NCBI GenBank assembly: GCA_036583965.1
Contig: JAZBQD010000019.1
Location: forward strand, 22,385,085-22,449,084
From: Prunella strophiata
Lineage: Eukaryota > Chordata > Aves > Passeriformes > Prunellidae
Length of the DNA stretch: 64,000 nucleotides
Reading direction: 5' to 3'
The notes under the pieces were generated by a model that had not been told where the DNA came from, did not search any database, and saw only the letters and a list, made by a program, of their open reading frames with translations. Below, in pieces: positions 1-12,800 of the stretch; positions within the stretch are counted from its first letter, which is position 1, and every line of letters begins with the position of its first letter. The translations under genes were made by a program, and so were the position numbers.

Positions 1-60
1 GGCTGTGCGGGACTGCGTGCCCCGCCGGAGCTGCTGCTCGGGGCTCCTTTTGCAGGCACC
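1..60. promoter_or_regulatory. GC-rich left edge, possibly the end of a CpG island or exon
   Basis: The first 60 bases are markedly GC-rich with several CpGs, then composition drops abruptly. This could be the right edge of a CpG island or exon of a gene lying to the left. Nothing here identifies a gene. Confidence 0.3.
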
Positions 61-3000
61 GAGCTACCTCGTTCCCTGGAAGCTCCATCTGCCTCCCACT
101 CATGGTGGCATTTCAAAAATCAAACAGTCCAGGCAGTGATTCTGTACAAAGTTTTCTTTCTGTTTCTACTTGTACGTTTCACCGTATCCCCCCGCCCCCA
201 CATTTAGAGGTAGGGACATGCTTAAAATCTGTGCAGTGCATTCCTTGCAGGGTCACTGTTGGGTCATTCTCGTTATGCAGTAAATAGCTGTGTTCAATCA
301 GCAGGCAAGTAAAGTGAGCACTTTCCAGCTCTAGGGTCCAGAACTGAAACTGGTGCTATTTCTTATTAAGCCCTGTAAGGTTTCAGAGTATTCTGCAGTT
401 TCACACACTGCACAGGAACAGAATGCTTATTCATGAGCATACTGCATTTTCCTTCTCACAATTTAATATATTTTAATTTTTTTTTCTCCTGCCTTTTATC
501 TGCCTGGGGTACTTGCCTCCCTCGGATGCTGCAGTTACCCTTGTTTCCTGATCTACATTTGACACTCAACAAACTACATGTACTCAGGCTTTCAAATCTC
601 ATGCTATATAATCACATTTGGGTTGTTAAAGCCTAAGGGTATAGGACCTGTCTTCTCTCTCTGACATTAGACACATCACTGATTTCAAAGGAATAACTAA
701 TCATGCTAACATTTAATAGTAAAACTGATGATTCCGGAGCCCAGTCTCCTTCCTTCTCTGTTGAGTGTTTGTTGAGGTGCCAAACTCAGAATTACAAATT
801 GCCAAATGAGGGTGCAGAGCACTTGAGTTTTGTGGTCACTTTTTTTTCCAGTAGCACTTTGGAGTCCTACCCATGGTCCAAGATCACTATACATCATAAT
901 ACTAAAAAAAGGCTCTCTGCCTCAAAGTGTTCACAGTCTAATAATAAAACAAGAGACCAACAGTGGGCAGAGATAGACAGGGGAGGACTAGCAGGAAATT
1001 ACTTGGTTTTGGCCAGCATGGCAGGAGGTGTTTTTCACAAACAAGTACACCAACTGATTTTTAGGGCAGTTTCAGGTCAGGAAGGAGAGATTTTCTGAGA
1101 TCCTTAAAAAGACAGTTTTCAACTCAATAGCTCCTTTTTGCAGGAGAAGATAGGCACCTATGGCTGTTTCCAAGAAGGAGCTTTAACTACTGCATTAGGT
1201 CAGTAGCACATTTGAATCTACTTCTGGCCATGTCAACACAGAGGTGGTCTCTCAGCACATGAAATTTGTTTATGGAGACAAATGTAAGGTATAGCCAAAT
1301 GCAGACATGGGTAAACTTACCTGTTAAGTGTTTTGAGAAAGATGATAAGAAATCATTTACTTACCAAAATAGAAACATGTAAAGTCTAAATTGCTGAAAG
1401 TGGATGTGCGCAATCTCCATCACACCAAATGCAAGAAAAGCCTGAGGGACACAACAAAAACTGCTAGGAAAAAAGTGTTTGGGGATTGGAAGAAGCCACT
1501 CAATGCTGACTGTAAAGGAACAGTTTAAATGGGATTAGATACAATTTTTCTAGCTTTAATTGATACAGTGGTTTAGGTATTGTAGAAAACAGAGGGGAAA
1601 AAAGCACTACACACACACACGCTCACAAAGTTTCTAATTCCTTGCATATGCAGACTCAGAAACTTCTTTTGGCTTGTGGCCTCATTGTATGTCTGCATGG
1701 GTGGTGAAAGACATGTATGATGAAGCTCATCTTTCCACTCCATGCAGTTACAGGCATGCTGTGCTGGAAAAATTCTGCAGTTACAACATCTGAATCACTC
1801 TTTTTTTTTGTTAAGCAAGAGTGGTTTTATGCCCCTAGAGTGACTAGCGCTTCAGAGTACAGAGAAGACTCCTGGGCATTGCCTGCAGAAGCTCACCACC
1901 AACAGCACAATGAGAGGGTATGCTCTGACCCATTCTCCAATTTAGGGCATTTTGATATCATAAGAACACTTAGATCTGTTGTAAAGCATCAGCCACCACT
2001 TGTATTTGAGACACATGTCTGCTGTGCCTGGGATGGATGACAAGGGATGCCCAGGAGCAGCTTAGGCTGCAGATGACAGAAAATCTTTAAACTGGCTTTG
2101 AAGAAGAGGTCAAGCTCCACTCCATTCTGAGTCATACTGTTGTTCAGCCAGTCCTCTCAATACCATCTCTGGGGCAATCAGATCTTCCAAGTACTAATTG
2201 GTGTTGAACCTCCCACATTCACACAAGATTGTAAAGTGGCTTATGAAGAAATGCTCCTGTGCACCTATTTGTCACTGAAATCTAGGACAGTCCTCAGCAG
2301 AGCTTCAGGTTTGGTTGTTGTATAGAGGGTGCTTGCAGCTCTGTGTTCATTCTCCTGGGCTTGCCTGCAGTGCTAGCTTCTAGCTCCAGCTAAGCCTCTG
2401 CAAAACCTTTTTTCTCCAGACCCTAGTGATAATTACAGAACCTCTGAAATGGATCCTTTCTGCTTATAAGAATGTTTGTTCATATGATATGGACAAGGAT
2501 AGCTGCTTCCTCTGCCTTCAGAGAAGTCATGTGAAGAGCCCCAGAAGACTTCAGCCTTCCCTCACTACTTTCTACATCAATTCTAGGTCTTTATGTTTAT
2601 TTTCAAGGCTGGTATGCCTGTGAAACTGTCCAAGAATATATTAGAAAAGCCTCTTTCTTTGCATGTTGATAGCACTGTTCTTCTGAACCTTAGGATAATG
2701 AAAGACGAGGCATTCTGTAAGCAGGGTCATGGCTTTACAGATCACTCTGCTTGAAGATATAAATCTCCTTTCTCTAGCTTTACTTGAAGACAGATCTGAA
2801 AACAGCAGAGAAAATACAAGAAGGTGAAAGAAAAAAGAGATGAAAAGAAAGCATGATTGAAAAGAGCTGAAACAGTGAGAGAGAGGGAGTAAGGAAAGAA
2901 GCAGCTTGAAAATACAATTAAATCAGTTACAATGAAGAAAAAGGTTTTACCTTTCCTGAGACGTGGGAAAGAAAATCAGCCCAGTGGGATGCCATGCATT

Positions 3001-6000
3001 GTTCTGCTCTTAGATACTCTAGAGAGAGAGTTTATGAGCATATGGGGAAAGGAATTCATGCAGTACAAAGAGAGATGCTTGTATAGGTGATGTGTCTGCT
3101 TATACAGCTTAGGCCAGTCTAGCTCTGTGCAGTACATTAACAAAACAAAGTCCTGTACCAAGGGGTTTGCAGCTGTTTTCTAATGTCATTCATGAGAGCA
3201 TTTGACTTGATGGCAGCAGGGATCCATGTGGCATTGCACCCCAAATCATAAGCTTTTTATGGCATCTAAGTTTTAGCTTTTCTGATATTTCTGTCCTGAA
3301 GCTTTAAAATTACTGTAGTAATACACTCATCCGAAGGTCACCAACACTAAACAACTCCAATATCCAGTCTCAGGACCACTGTGAGATTATATCAATGTCA
3401 GTATAAGGAATCTGTCATAGGGAGAGAAATCCCCACTCCCATGTGCATGCTTTTGAAGGCCCACAAACCTTTAGTCCAAGAGACTCAATAGGATTGTAAT
3501 AGGATTGTAATTAATGCAAGTGTCATGCTTTGGTGTCAGTGTCATAAAGGTTTAAAAAATGCAGTTAATCATTAATTGGTTTGTGAGACTAAAAAAACAC
3601 ATCAATTACAATTAAAACATAAAAATCTAAATAAAACACACATATCTACTATCATTTTATAGTGCAAATCTTTAATGATAGCTCAGTCGCTGTTACATTC
3701 CATTCTCGAGCTTTCTTCTGACATAGAGCAAGCCTCATAGTGCTGTTTGTAGCACTTCAGCCTTACCAACAGACAAATACTTCCCTAGATTTTCTTTGTA
3801 TAAACTACTAGCAGGTTTTGTTCCATCTATGGTAGAACCATCTCTTTCTGTTTCTGCTATAGTATATTACAGTCCACCTAAAACTTCTTTCTCTCTTCCA
3901 CATTTGAAGTAGTCCACTTGCAAAATCAGGGTGCCTCCCCATTTCCCAGAAAGGGTTCAACTGCAAAGTGCTTTGGTGAATTTTAGGATTAGCAAATTCT
4001 AGTTTTACAGACCATATTGCATTACATTTAGAGAAAAATTTGAAAACCTTAACTGTTTTTCTGGTGTAACTCACAGGGTTCAAGTAACAATAGGGCACCA
4101 AGTCAGGTATGTATTAACATGAGATTCCTCACAGTGGGTCATGAGATGCTGAGATGATCACATCACTGTTAAGCAGAGTACTTAATCACTTTCTCAGCAT
4201 TAATACTTGTATGGAAAGGATTAAAGAGAATTAATAGAGGGCCAGGAAGCAGCCATCTTAAAAAGGGGTAAAAGCACACTTTGACATTGTAAGCCAGTCA
4301 GCTAGCTTCAATAGCTGAAAGAACACTGGAATAAATTATCAAATAATCAATTCATAAGCACCTAAAGGATATCAAGGTAATCTAGAACAACCTGGCTTCA
4401 GTTGTTAAGAACAAATAATGTCAAAACAATCAAAAACCCTTTTTGACAGAGTAACTGCCTAACAGTGAATGGCAAAATAATAAGTATTTATATCTGGATT
4501 TCAGTAAGGATTTCAATGTCACATCTAACCTTCTTCTAAGGATATGGCAGAAATGTGAGGTAAACTAAATCATCATTAAATAGAAGCACAATTTGTGGTG
4601 ATACACTTTGAAGGAGAAGTTCTCAGTAAGCTGTTTGCTATCAAAGGCGTGGACTAGGATTTTAAAAGAAGCCCCCAGCTCTGTGCTGGTCCTACTCTAG
4701 GAATTTGTAAGTTTACGGTAAATGAAGAAATGGCCAAAACCTGGTTCAGTAAAAGCATCCTTAGAACAAGAGCAATCTTTGAGAGCCCTTATGGTCCTAC
4801 TTGTCTTTACTTTCTATTTACTTGACTGTTAGACTGAAATGAGAATTTTCTGATTAATATTTTGAGTTTTTTGTAAGCTGATTTCTTTTCCAGACCTTTG
4901 TATCAGTGTAAGAAATGTCTTGCTGGGTCAGATTATTGATTCACCTTGGTGAGTTTTCTGATTCCAGCAGTGCCAGCTGGAGACTGTATCTGGGGAAAGC
5001 ATGAGTATTTGATCAAAAGAGATATTACACAAATCAGCGTTGCCCTTATAACCAAATCTGGTTCCTTGTGAGCCATGGTGGGAGAGAATAATACTAAGGC
5101 TATTATCCTCCTACTTGTTGTTAGGATATCTCATTTTGGAAATTTTGGAAGCACAGGGACAGTGTCTTTTTGTGCAGTTGTTCTTTAGGCTGTTGTTCCT
5201 GGATTAATGAGACTCTGTACTTTCAAGATTTGTTACATGGATGCAACCTCATGACAGCAGATAAAAGATGGAAGAATTGATGCCTTAACAATTTCAGAAA
5301 GCAGTCTTAGAAAATGAACAGCGATATTAGAATTTGAAATTGTCTTGTTCTAGTCCTTGCCTTTTGTTGCAATGAATGCTTAGCACTGGCTAGTGGTTAG
5401 TTAGTCACTCTGTGCCTGTGCTTCCTGACTTTAAAATGCAGAAAGTAGTATCTGTCTCCTTCATAGGATATTGTCATTATGAATAATAAGAGATTATGAG
5501 ATATTCAGATACTGAGGAATAGGCTCTATTTAATAGTCTGATCTAGAGATATATAAAATACAGAGGGCTTCCAAGAAGTGGCTGGAATGTCTTTTTAAAG
5601 GGGAAAAAAAATTCCATCTGAGGAGGTTATGAGAGCACTGGGAAAATGAGCAAAATGTGAGCATGACCATTACAAAATAAGAATGTGGAAACATCAGAAG
5701 AAGGATTAAAAGGAAGCTTTAAGCAGGACATTTTCACAGATGTGGTTATAAGGGAATCACATGGGAGTGGGAGAATTCTGCCTAGAGCTGGAAGACCCAG
5801 TGTGGACAGACATGTCTTTTCTCCTTTCAAATCCCAAAGTCATCACTGACTGGCTGTGTGGCTCTGAGTAGGTCATTCTGTGTATGAGGCACCATCATCT
5901 CCACTGGTGACACTGGGGTAATGGACCATGACAGGGAGATGAGAGATTACAGATGGGGAGATTACACTAACTGATGTCTGAAACATTGTAAGCTCTTCAT

Positions 6001-6368
6001 GGGAGTGTACTAGAGGAAGATCAAAAATACTATGATTTGTTAGTCACAACATTGACTAGAAACATTTGGAAGATCATGGACTGCTGTTATTTTAAAAATA
6101 GAATGGATGTTGTCAGTGATGAAAGGCAGAGAAGTGACACAGGGACAGTTGTTCCCGTGCAGGGCCATATCACTCATCTGATCCCTGCAGTGTTGGCCAG
6201 TAGTATCTGGTATCCTCTTTCTTAAGAATCAGTTGTCAGGTCCAGCTGTGCCTCAGACCAGTCCTGGACCACCCAAGGATGAATAGCCTTTTCAGCCTTC
6301 CTCCTTGTGAGAGGAAGAAGTGCCAGGTGTGATGTGGCTTTTGGAAGGTGAGAACCATGTGAACTACT

Positions 6369-6390
6369 CTGCACTACTCAGGTAGTGCAG
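6369..6390. repeat. Short inverted repeat
   Basis: CTGCACTAC, a 4-nt loop TCAG, then GTAGTGCAG: perfect 9-bp arms. It could form a small hairpin, but a match of this size is not rare in 64 kb. Confidence 0.6.
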
Positions 6391-9300
6391 TTTCCCTGGT
6401 TGCAGTGGGGGTCTCTGTCTCGTGGGCAGCATTGGAACAGGCAGCATGTTCAGGAAAGCATGGAGAAGACATCGCAGAGCACCTGCAGTGTCCAGAGTTC
6501 AATCAGCTTTTCTCCAGGTGGAGATTAATTCTCCTCTCTTTACTCTGACTAACCAAAACATGCCTTCAGCTTGCTGCTTCAAGAGACAAGCCATGGATAT
6601 CTGGCACCTCTATAAACCATCTCAGTGAATTAAAAGAACCAGAATGCGTTGTAAAGACCTTTAGCTACCTGGTTGTTTCCAGGTAATTGAGAGGCTGCCC
6701 TGGTGGTAGCCAAGTTGTTGGATCTGGATTCCAAGCATCTTTCCTCTGTCTTCTATCACTATCTTTTAACACTATTGCTTCTTTGTCCCCTTCATTCCTT
6801 TTGTAGCTGTCTCACATTTAATATTGAAACTCAGCACTCCTTGGGCTCATTCTTTTCTTCTCTATTTGCACACTAGCTAGCACAGCGAAGGTACTGGTCC
6901 TTGACCAGAACTACTGGGCGCTATGCTAATGATTATAATGGCAGTAATTAATAATGCTTTGTTCTTTGATCTCTGGGCTTGCCGAGGCAGTCAGCTGCTG
7001 TGATTGTTCTCCACCCTAGGGCTGAGTGTGTAGTCAGCTCTTTTTGGCTATATCTGTTGATTTGATCTTGGTGCCCCATTCTATATGTTCACCCTGCCTT
7101 CAGACTGGCAGACTGGAGTCTCCTAAAGTGGTTTTGAGGGCAATTAGCCAGGCTGCCTTTGGATCCACTCCTTTCACTGGGAATAGCTTGTTTTCCCTTC
7201 TATGCACTGCTGCTAGGTGTTATCTTTCTCTGTTTTCACACCGGCTCCCAAATAAGGAATTCATATTTCCCTGTTGTGCTGATGCCTTGTCATGATATGG
7301 CAGTGGTTTTTTTACACTGATGAATATTATTCACAGGTCACTTGTTATTTCCAAGTCCTTATGTCCATACACAACTTCTGTTGGTTGACTGGGAATTTCA
7401 AGTGGAGAAATCAGAAGCAATAAATATCTGAATGACTAGACTGAACATCTCAGCTGATCCAAGGAGGGGATCTGAGAGCTAAAATGGTATGGATTTGTGT
7501 TTCATGTCATGAATCATACATACTTGTAAATTTTTGGGTTTTTTTTTTTTTTTGAAGGGATGCACTACCAGTTGTATGTGTAGTCCTGGAAATGGCAGTG
7601 GACATCCCTGTGCAGTTGTGAGGGAGGCTTGTCCCTTGAGGGACAGAGGGAGAATTCTCAGCAAATGGCTTCTCTACAGCATATTGCTTCTCCACTTAGT
7701 ACTTGAATTGCCCTAATAAGAGAAATGATGAAAATTTGCATTTGCATCCCCCTTTTTAAAAAAGTAATTCTAAAAAGGCCATTGCTAGTTCCTTACCAAT
7801 TGAAGAGGCTTCCATCTGACAATCCTTCTGGCTGAACTGTATCCTACTGATACCAGCTGTGCTGGCAAGGTCTGAGTGGTGTCACTGGGACAAGCCAGCT
7901 AAATATATTGTAGATACCTGAGGTCCTAAAGAGAGGCTAGATAGGTGTGGCCTCTTCTCCCCAGCAAGACCTCTAACATCTTTTCCAGAAGTGCAGTGGT
8001 GCCATCTGCATGGCAAGTTTCCACAGCTGTGGTACCGTTTAAATCCCTATATAACAGTGTGCCATCAGAAGGCAGAGTGTGAGGAGGCAAGGGTCTGGAA
8101 AAATTGGAACTACAACCCTCTTGCCTTTATTCCAGACTCTCTCAAAATAATTTCCAAGCCACCCAGAACAGCTGCAGTAATGCACAGGTCTCACACCTAC
8201 AGAGGAAACTAAACTCGTGAGTCACTCCAGGAGGGCTGGACTAATGCAGCAAAGTTTGGAAACTTCATCCCTTCATCAAAACCACAGAAGTCCAGGAAAG
8301 GCCTAGACTGGCAGGATTAGAAATACAAGGGTGTTAAAGAACACAGCAGGAGACCTAACCCAAATTTGGTGACCTGCCTGAACAAATACCTATGACAGAG
8401 AGCTGGGGAATATGATATTTGTGCTTGTGTGAGAACCAGCTCAGTGGAATAGTAATTATCATCTGCTGAAAAGGCCAGAGCATGGTGGAAAGTCAGGACA
8501 GATCTTTTCTAGTTGGAAAATGTGACCTATCAAAAAATGATTGATTGTTTCTCAGGACTTGCCAAGTCTTCCAGGTTATTCAACATCACTCCAGCTGCAG
8601 TAGTGGAGAGGACAAAAACACTCTTGCAGTTAACCTGTGTTCATACTGGAGATCTAGAGCAGATAATATCTTACACAATGTTTCAATTTTCTTGTGAGGT
8701 TTTTTGGAGCATTTGCAAGCAAAGCCAGGTCCTATTTTACTTGGGGAAAATGTTTCATGCAGTGAAGAGAATCAAAGATTTCCTTTCTGAGTTCTCATAC
8801 TCCCATTCCCTCCTCTTGGCACAGCAATCAATACCTCTAGCAATGGATTCAGCCTTGCAGATGAACTGTGGGAAGGCAGCCGAGGCCCAAAAATCTCACT
8901 ACGCCAGATCCTTGCTGGCTGGATTCCTTAAGTCTACAAAAGAAGGAAGATCAACATAAAACATCTGAAAAGCAGAACTTGGAACAGTCAGCTTCTTCTG
9001 AATACTAAATTCCCAAGAGTTTCTTTTCCAAACAAGATGGGGCAGTTTAGGGAAGAGCCAGAAACTTTCAGTTCCATTTTATTAGTGTGTTAGCAAGAGT
9101 CACCCATTAGCTCATTCTTGTCTTGCTGCTTCACTTAATGAATTTCAGATACGTTCTCATATCTACCCTGAGACTAACACTGATCCCTTTTGATCCCTAA
9201 CCTCCAAATCTATTCCTTGCAGCTAGGAAAAGACAGGTGTCTTCCTGCAATCTTGGAAAAAATCAAGGATCCAAGTGCATTTAAGTGCTGGTATGCAAAT

Positions 9301-9830
9301 GTTACTAAAGGGCAGAATAAACCCTGATGCAGGGTTACACCATTGTGCATAAAGCTGTTCATTCTTGTACTGTGATGATGTTTCATTCCAATTTTCTTTT
9401 GTTTAATGAAAGGTTTGCAGTCCTTGCCATTTTGTAAAGGGACTGCAGTATTTATTATGAGCATTGAGACTCCCTGGTCGTGGGAGAGTTAATAAGAACA
9501 TAGTAAACAAGCAAGAATGTGTGTAAACAAACAAATACAGGTAATTCTTTATTCACTTTGTCCACAGAGTCCCATGTCTCTGAAATCTTGGCAACCCCCA
9601 AACTCAGAGTTCCTCCCTCCACTGGGATGAGACATTAGCTAGTGTATCAAGCAATTACATAGGGTATTTTTTTCTGCAGAGCTGTGACATCATGCTTGGC
9701 AGCTCCCCAAGGCACCAGATCCAATTACCTGAGTCACCAGCAAAGGGAAATTGCCAAGAGGCTGTCACTGAATTCAGCTCTGGTGAATGCAAGAGCAGAA
9801 AAAGCCAAGTGAAATGGCTGACAGCAGACA

Positions 9831-9855
9831 GGGGGAGGGAGGGGGGAGGGAAGGG
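9831..9855 (+). other. G-quadruplex motif
   Basis: Four or more runs of at least three G separated by single A or GA/AA spacers (GGGGGAGGGAGGGGGGAGGG). This is a canonical G4 pattern on the + strand, in sequence with no nearby recognised promoter. Confidence 0.7.
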
Positions 9856-12800
9856 AGCAGCAGCAGTTTCTCATCAGAGACATGGAAGGAGAAATGGATA
9901 AGGAAAGGATGAAAAAAAATCCAGGGAGAAGGAGCTAAGAAAGAGCTGTAGGATAAACTCTGTAAGGGGAATTTCCAAATGTTCCCTCTGTCCTACATAA
10001 GGGATGATTTGAGCCACTAGATTGACACAGGTCAAATGCTCTTGGAAGAGTTTTTTGGTATGTAATTTAAAAATTAATCTTCACTGTCAATGGAACTGAT
10101 ACCCTTTTCTTTTGTGATCCCATCTGGAACGTCCTTTTTCAATTTGCTGCATTTTCCAGCTTTCTGCTAAAGCTGTTTTCAAGGACTAAGAAACGGACCT
10201 CATTGGTGCTTGCTGTTCCCTGCCCTGGGTTATGTTTCCTTTGAAGCTGCAATATCTTCCTTGCCTGGAGGAGTTTGCAAGGAGTACAAGGTTCCTCTGA
10301 ATCTGGCACGTGGTGCCTTGTTTTCATAACGAATCCTCTGGAGGCTTCTGTTAATTACTTCACCAGAATTCTTATATATAGCATCAAAATGAAATTCCCC
10401 TAACACCGAGAAGAAATATAGGCCTCTGTGGCCTAAGGAGCCAGCACTGAAGTGGTGACTTTAACATGCTCAAAACTATGCTGATGGATATCAAAGCCCT
10501 GGCATAAATAGGTTCCCTACTCAGATCACATTTACAAACTGAGAGGTGCTCACAGGGAGAATTCCACCTGCATGCAGCACAACCAGCTACAGCCAGGGAA
10601 GGAGGTTTGATGTGCTGGGCACACAGCATTAGTCAGGAACAGCAGCACGCACAGACATACCTGGTAAGATGAAGAAGGAAAGTCCATAAACCACAGAAAT
10701 ACACACTGCTCACAAGCGCAGCTTGAAGTACTGTGCACACACAAAAGCTATTAAGATGTAGATGCAGCCTCATTAATCTGGGCTGTTTTACAAACCCTAT
10801 TCCCTAGCTTTCGTAGGGGATTTAGGTGATAAATGAGGCCATTTTGAAATCTGGCAAAATGCCGCCTTCCTCAGAGCATACTACAGAATAAAATTCTTAT
10901 ATAATGTGTAAAGCGGGAGGGGGAGGGGGCATCTCCAGGAAGGAGCACATGTCTGGGCGTGTGTTTGCATGTAAACTATTAGCTTTATCTCCACTGCAGT
11001 GCATTTGTGCAAGTATTCTGTGTTGTGTGTGGGGGTATGGATATACAGCTGAGGCTCTGGGAACTGATTTGCACATTGGATAGGAAGAGAAGGGACCTCT
11101 GAGTGTGGATCTCATATCTGCCCCCATCCCCAGGTTGGAAAACTTGCCATGGCTGACCTTCAGGGTCTACTACAAAGGTTATGGGTTAAGCAGGAATAAG
11201 GGCCTTAATTTATCATGGATGGGTTGGGGAGTTGTCTAGCAATAAAGATATCTTGTCAGCATCATGACCTTTGCTTTGTGTTTGTGAACTTTTGCTATTG
11301 GTACCCTAGGGGCTTAGGAGAAATGAAGAATATGAACAGAGATATATGGGTTTGTGCATGGTGTGACGATCGTCTTCATTAATTGTGGAACCATGTGTGA
11401 AAAATATTTACATACATCTTTTCCTTTCCCCTCCTGCATTAATATCAGAGTTACAGACACTCTGTAATTTATCAATTAGTCTTTATTGGGATTGCCTCTG
11501 GCAGTGCAGACCTTCAAACAGCTTTGAATGGGTGTCACTGATGGAATCTTCTGTAAATGAATGATGCTTCATCTCCTGTTGACTCATTGCCTACAACTCC
11601 CTAGTTTGTACAGTAGCCCATGTAATCTCTACATCTTTGCAACACCCCACTTGGGTAGGAGACTGCACATACACAAGCAGCCTGTGTTCCTGACTGGGCA
11701 CCAGTACAGGCACTGGTCAGCTGGCTGCTAGCAGAGTGTGCTGCAGTTAGATTTTGCCCCCACTTCCAGAACTCTGTGGAAACACTAATTTGGGTTGCAG
11801 TACTCGATCCAGCCATTCATTTTCTTGAAACTTATTGCATGAGGTTTTTCCTAGGATTTAATTGCCTGAGGGTTCTGTGAATTGGACTGCAACTAATCAC
11901 AGTGTTAAAAAGGGTAACAAGGAGAGAGGTGTGTAGGCAGCACACTCACATAGGCTTTCTTTCCTTGAAAGGTAGTCTAAAGAAAAATATTTATTTCTTT
12001 TACCAAACAGAATTTATGTGGCTTAGGACCAAAGTTAGGCAAGATTCAGACCTGTAACACCAGCAGTTGTTGAGTTTGGTATCTCCCTGCAGGTGTGGAA
12101 AAAAAAAAAAAGACAGCTTTATCTTGTTGGAAAGCTATTTTCAAGGAATTATGGTGGGGGAAAGAATTGATTTGAATTATTAAGATTAATTTCCCCCAGT
12201 TTAAGCTAGTCATTTCCATGTCTGAAATAACTGACCTATACAATAGCATAGTCTGTCTTTTAGTAGGTTTCTCTGGGCATACTCTTCTAACTGGATTTTT
12301 GGAGTGTATTTGCAGAACACAGAGGCACACCCAAGCTAGCTTTCCTTGGGTTAGATCAGGTTAACCCACTGCTGTTGCAGAAATGTGATCAGCACACGTA
12401 GCTGCCTCAACAAATACCCCATTCCCAGGAATTCCCTCTGCTTCTGCTGCAACCCATCTCTCTGCACTTCCCTTTTCCTCCTCTTCATGTGCACTAGGTT
12501 AAAACTAGTCCTCCTGCATTTCTCCTGGGCAGCAATGTGTTTGCCTTCAGCTGCAGGTCCTGTTCTGCAGCTGCCAGGGCAGAAGGCAGGTCCGTGCAGG
12601 GTGAGTGCTGAACACGCGGGGTGTGCGGGCAGCGCCCAGCCCGGCACTCCACATCCCCCATGCACCGAGAGGCTGCACAGGCCTCTCCTCTGTGCCTGAG
12701 TGGAGCGGTGGCTCAGGGCACACACTCTCCATCTGTGCATGCCTGCAGTGAGTGCACAGGCACCTTCCACCTGCCTCTGGGTGGAGTGGCTGTTTGCTGG

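Noticed and set aside
8513..8959. 148-codon plus-strand open frame
   Set aside because: No recognised domain, no splice context, and frames of this length are expected a few times by chance in 64 kb at this base composition.
11365..11374. GACGATCGTC palindrome with CpGs
   Set aside because: Ten-base palindromes occur by chance many times in 64 kb.
12580..12720. Mild CpG enrichment with a donor-like CAGGGTGAGT
   Set aside because: Too short and weak for a CpG island, and no partner exon was found.
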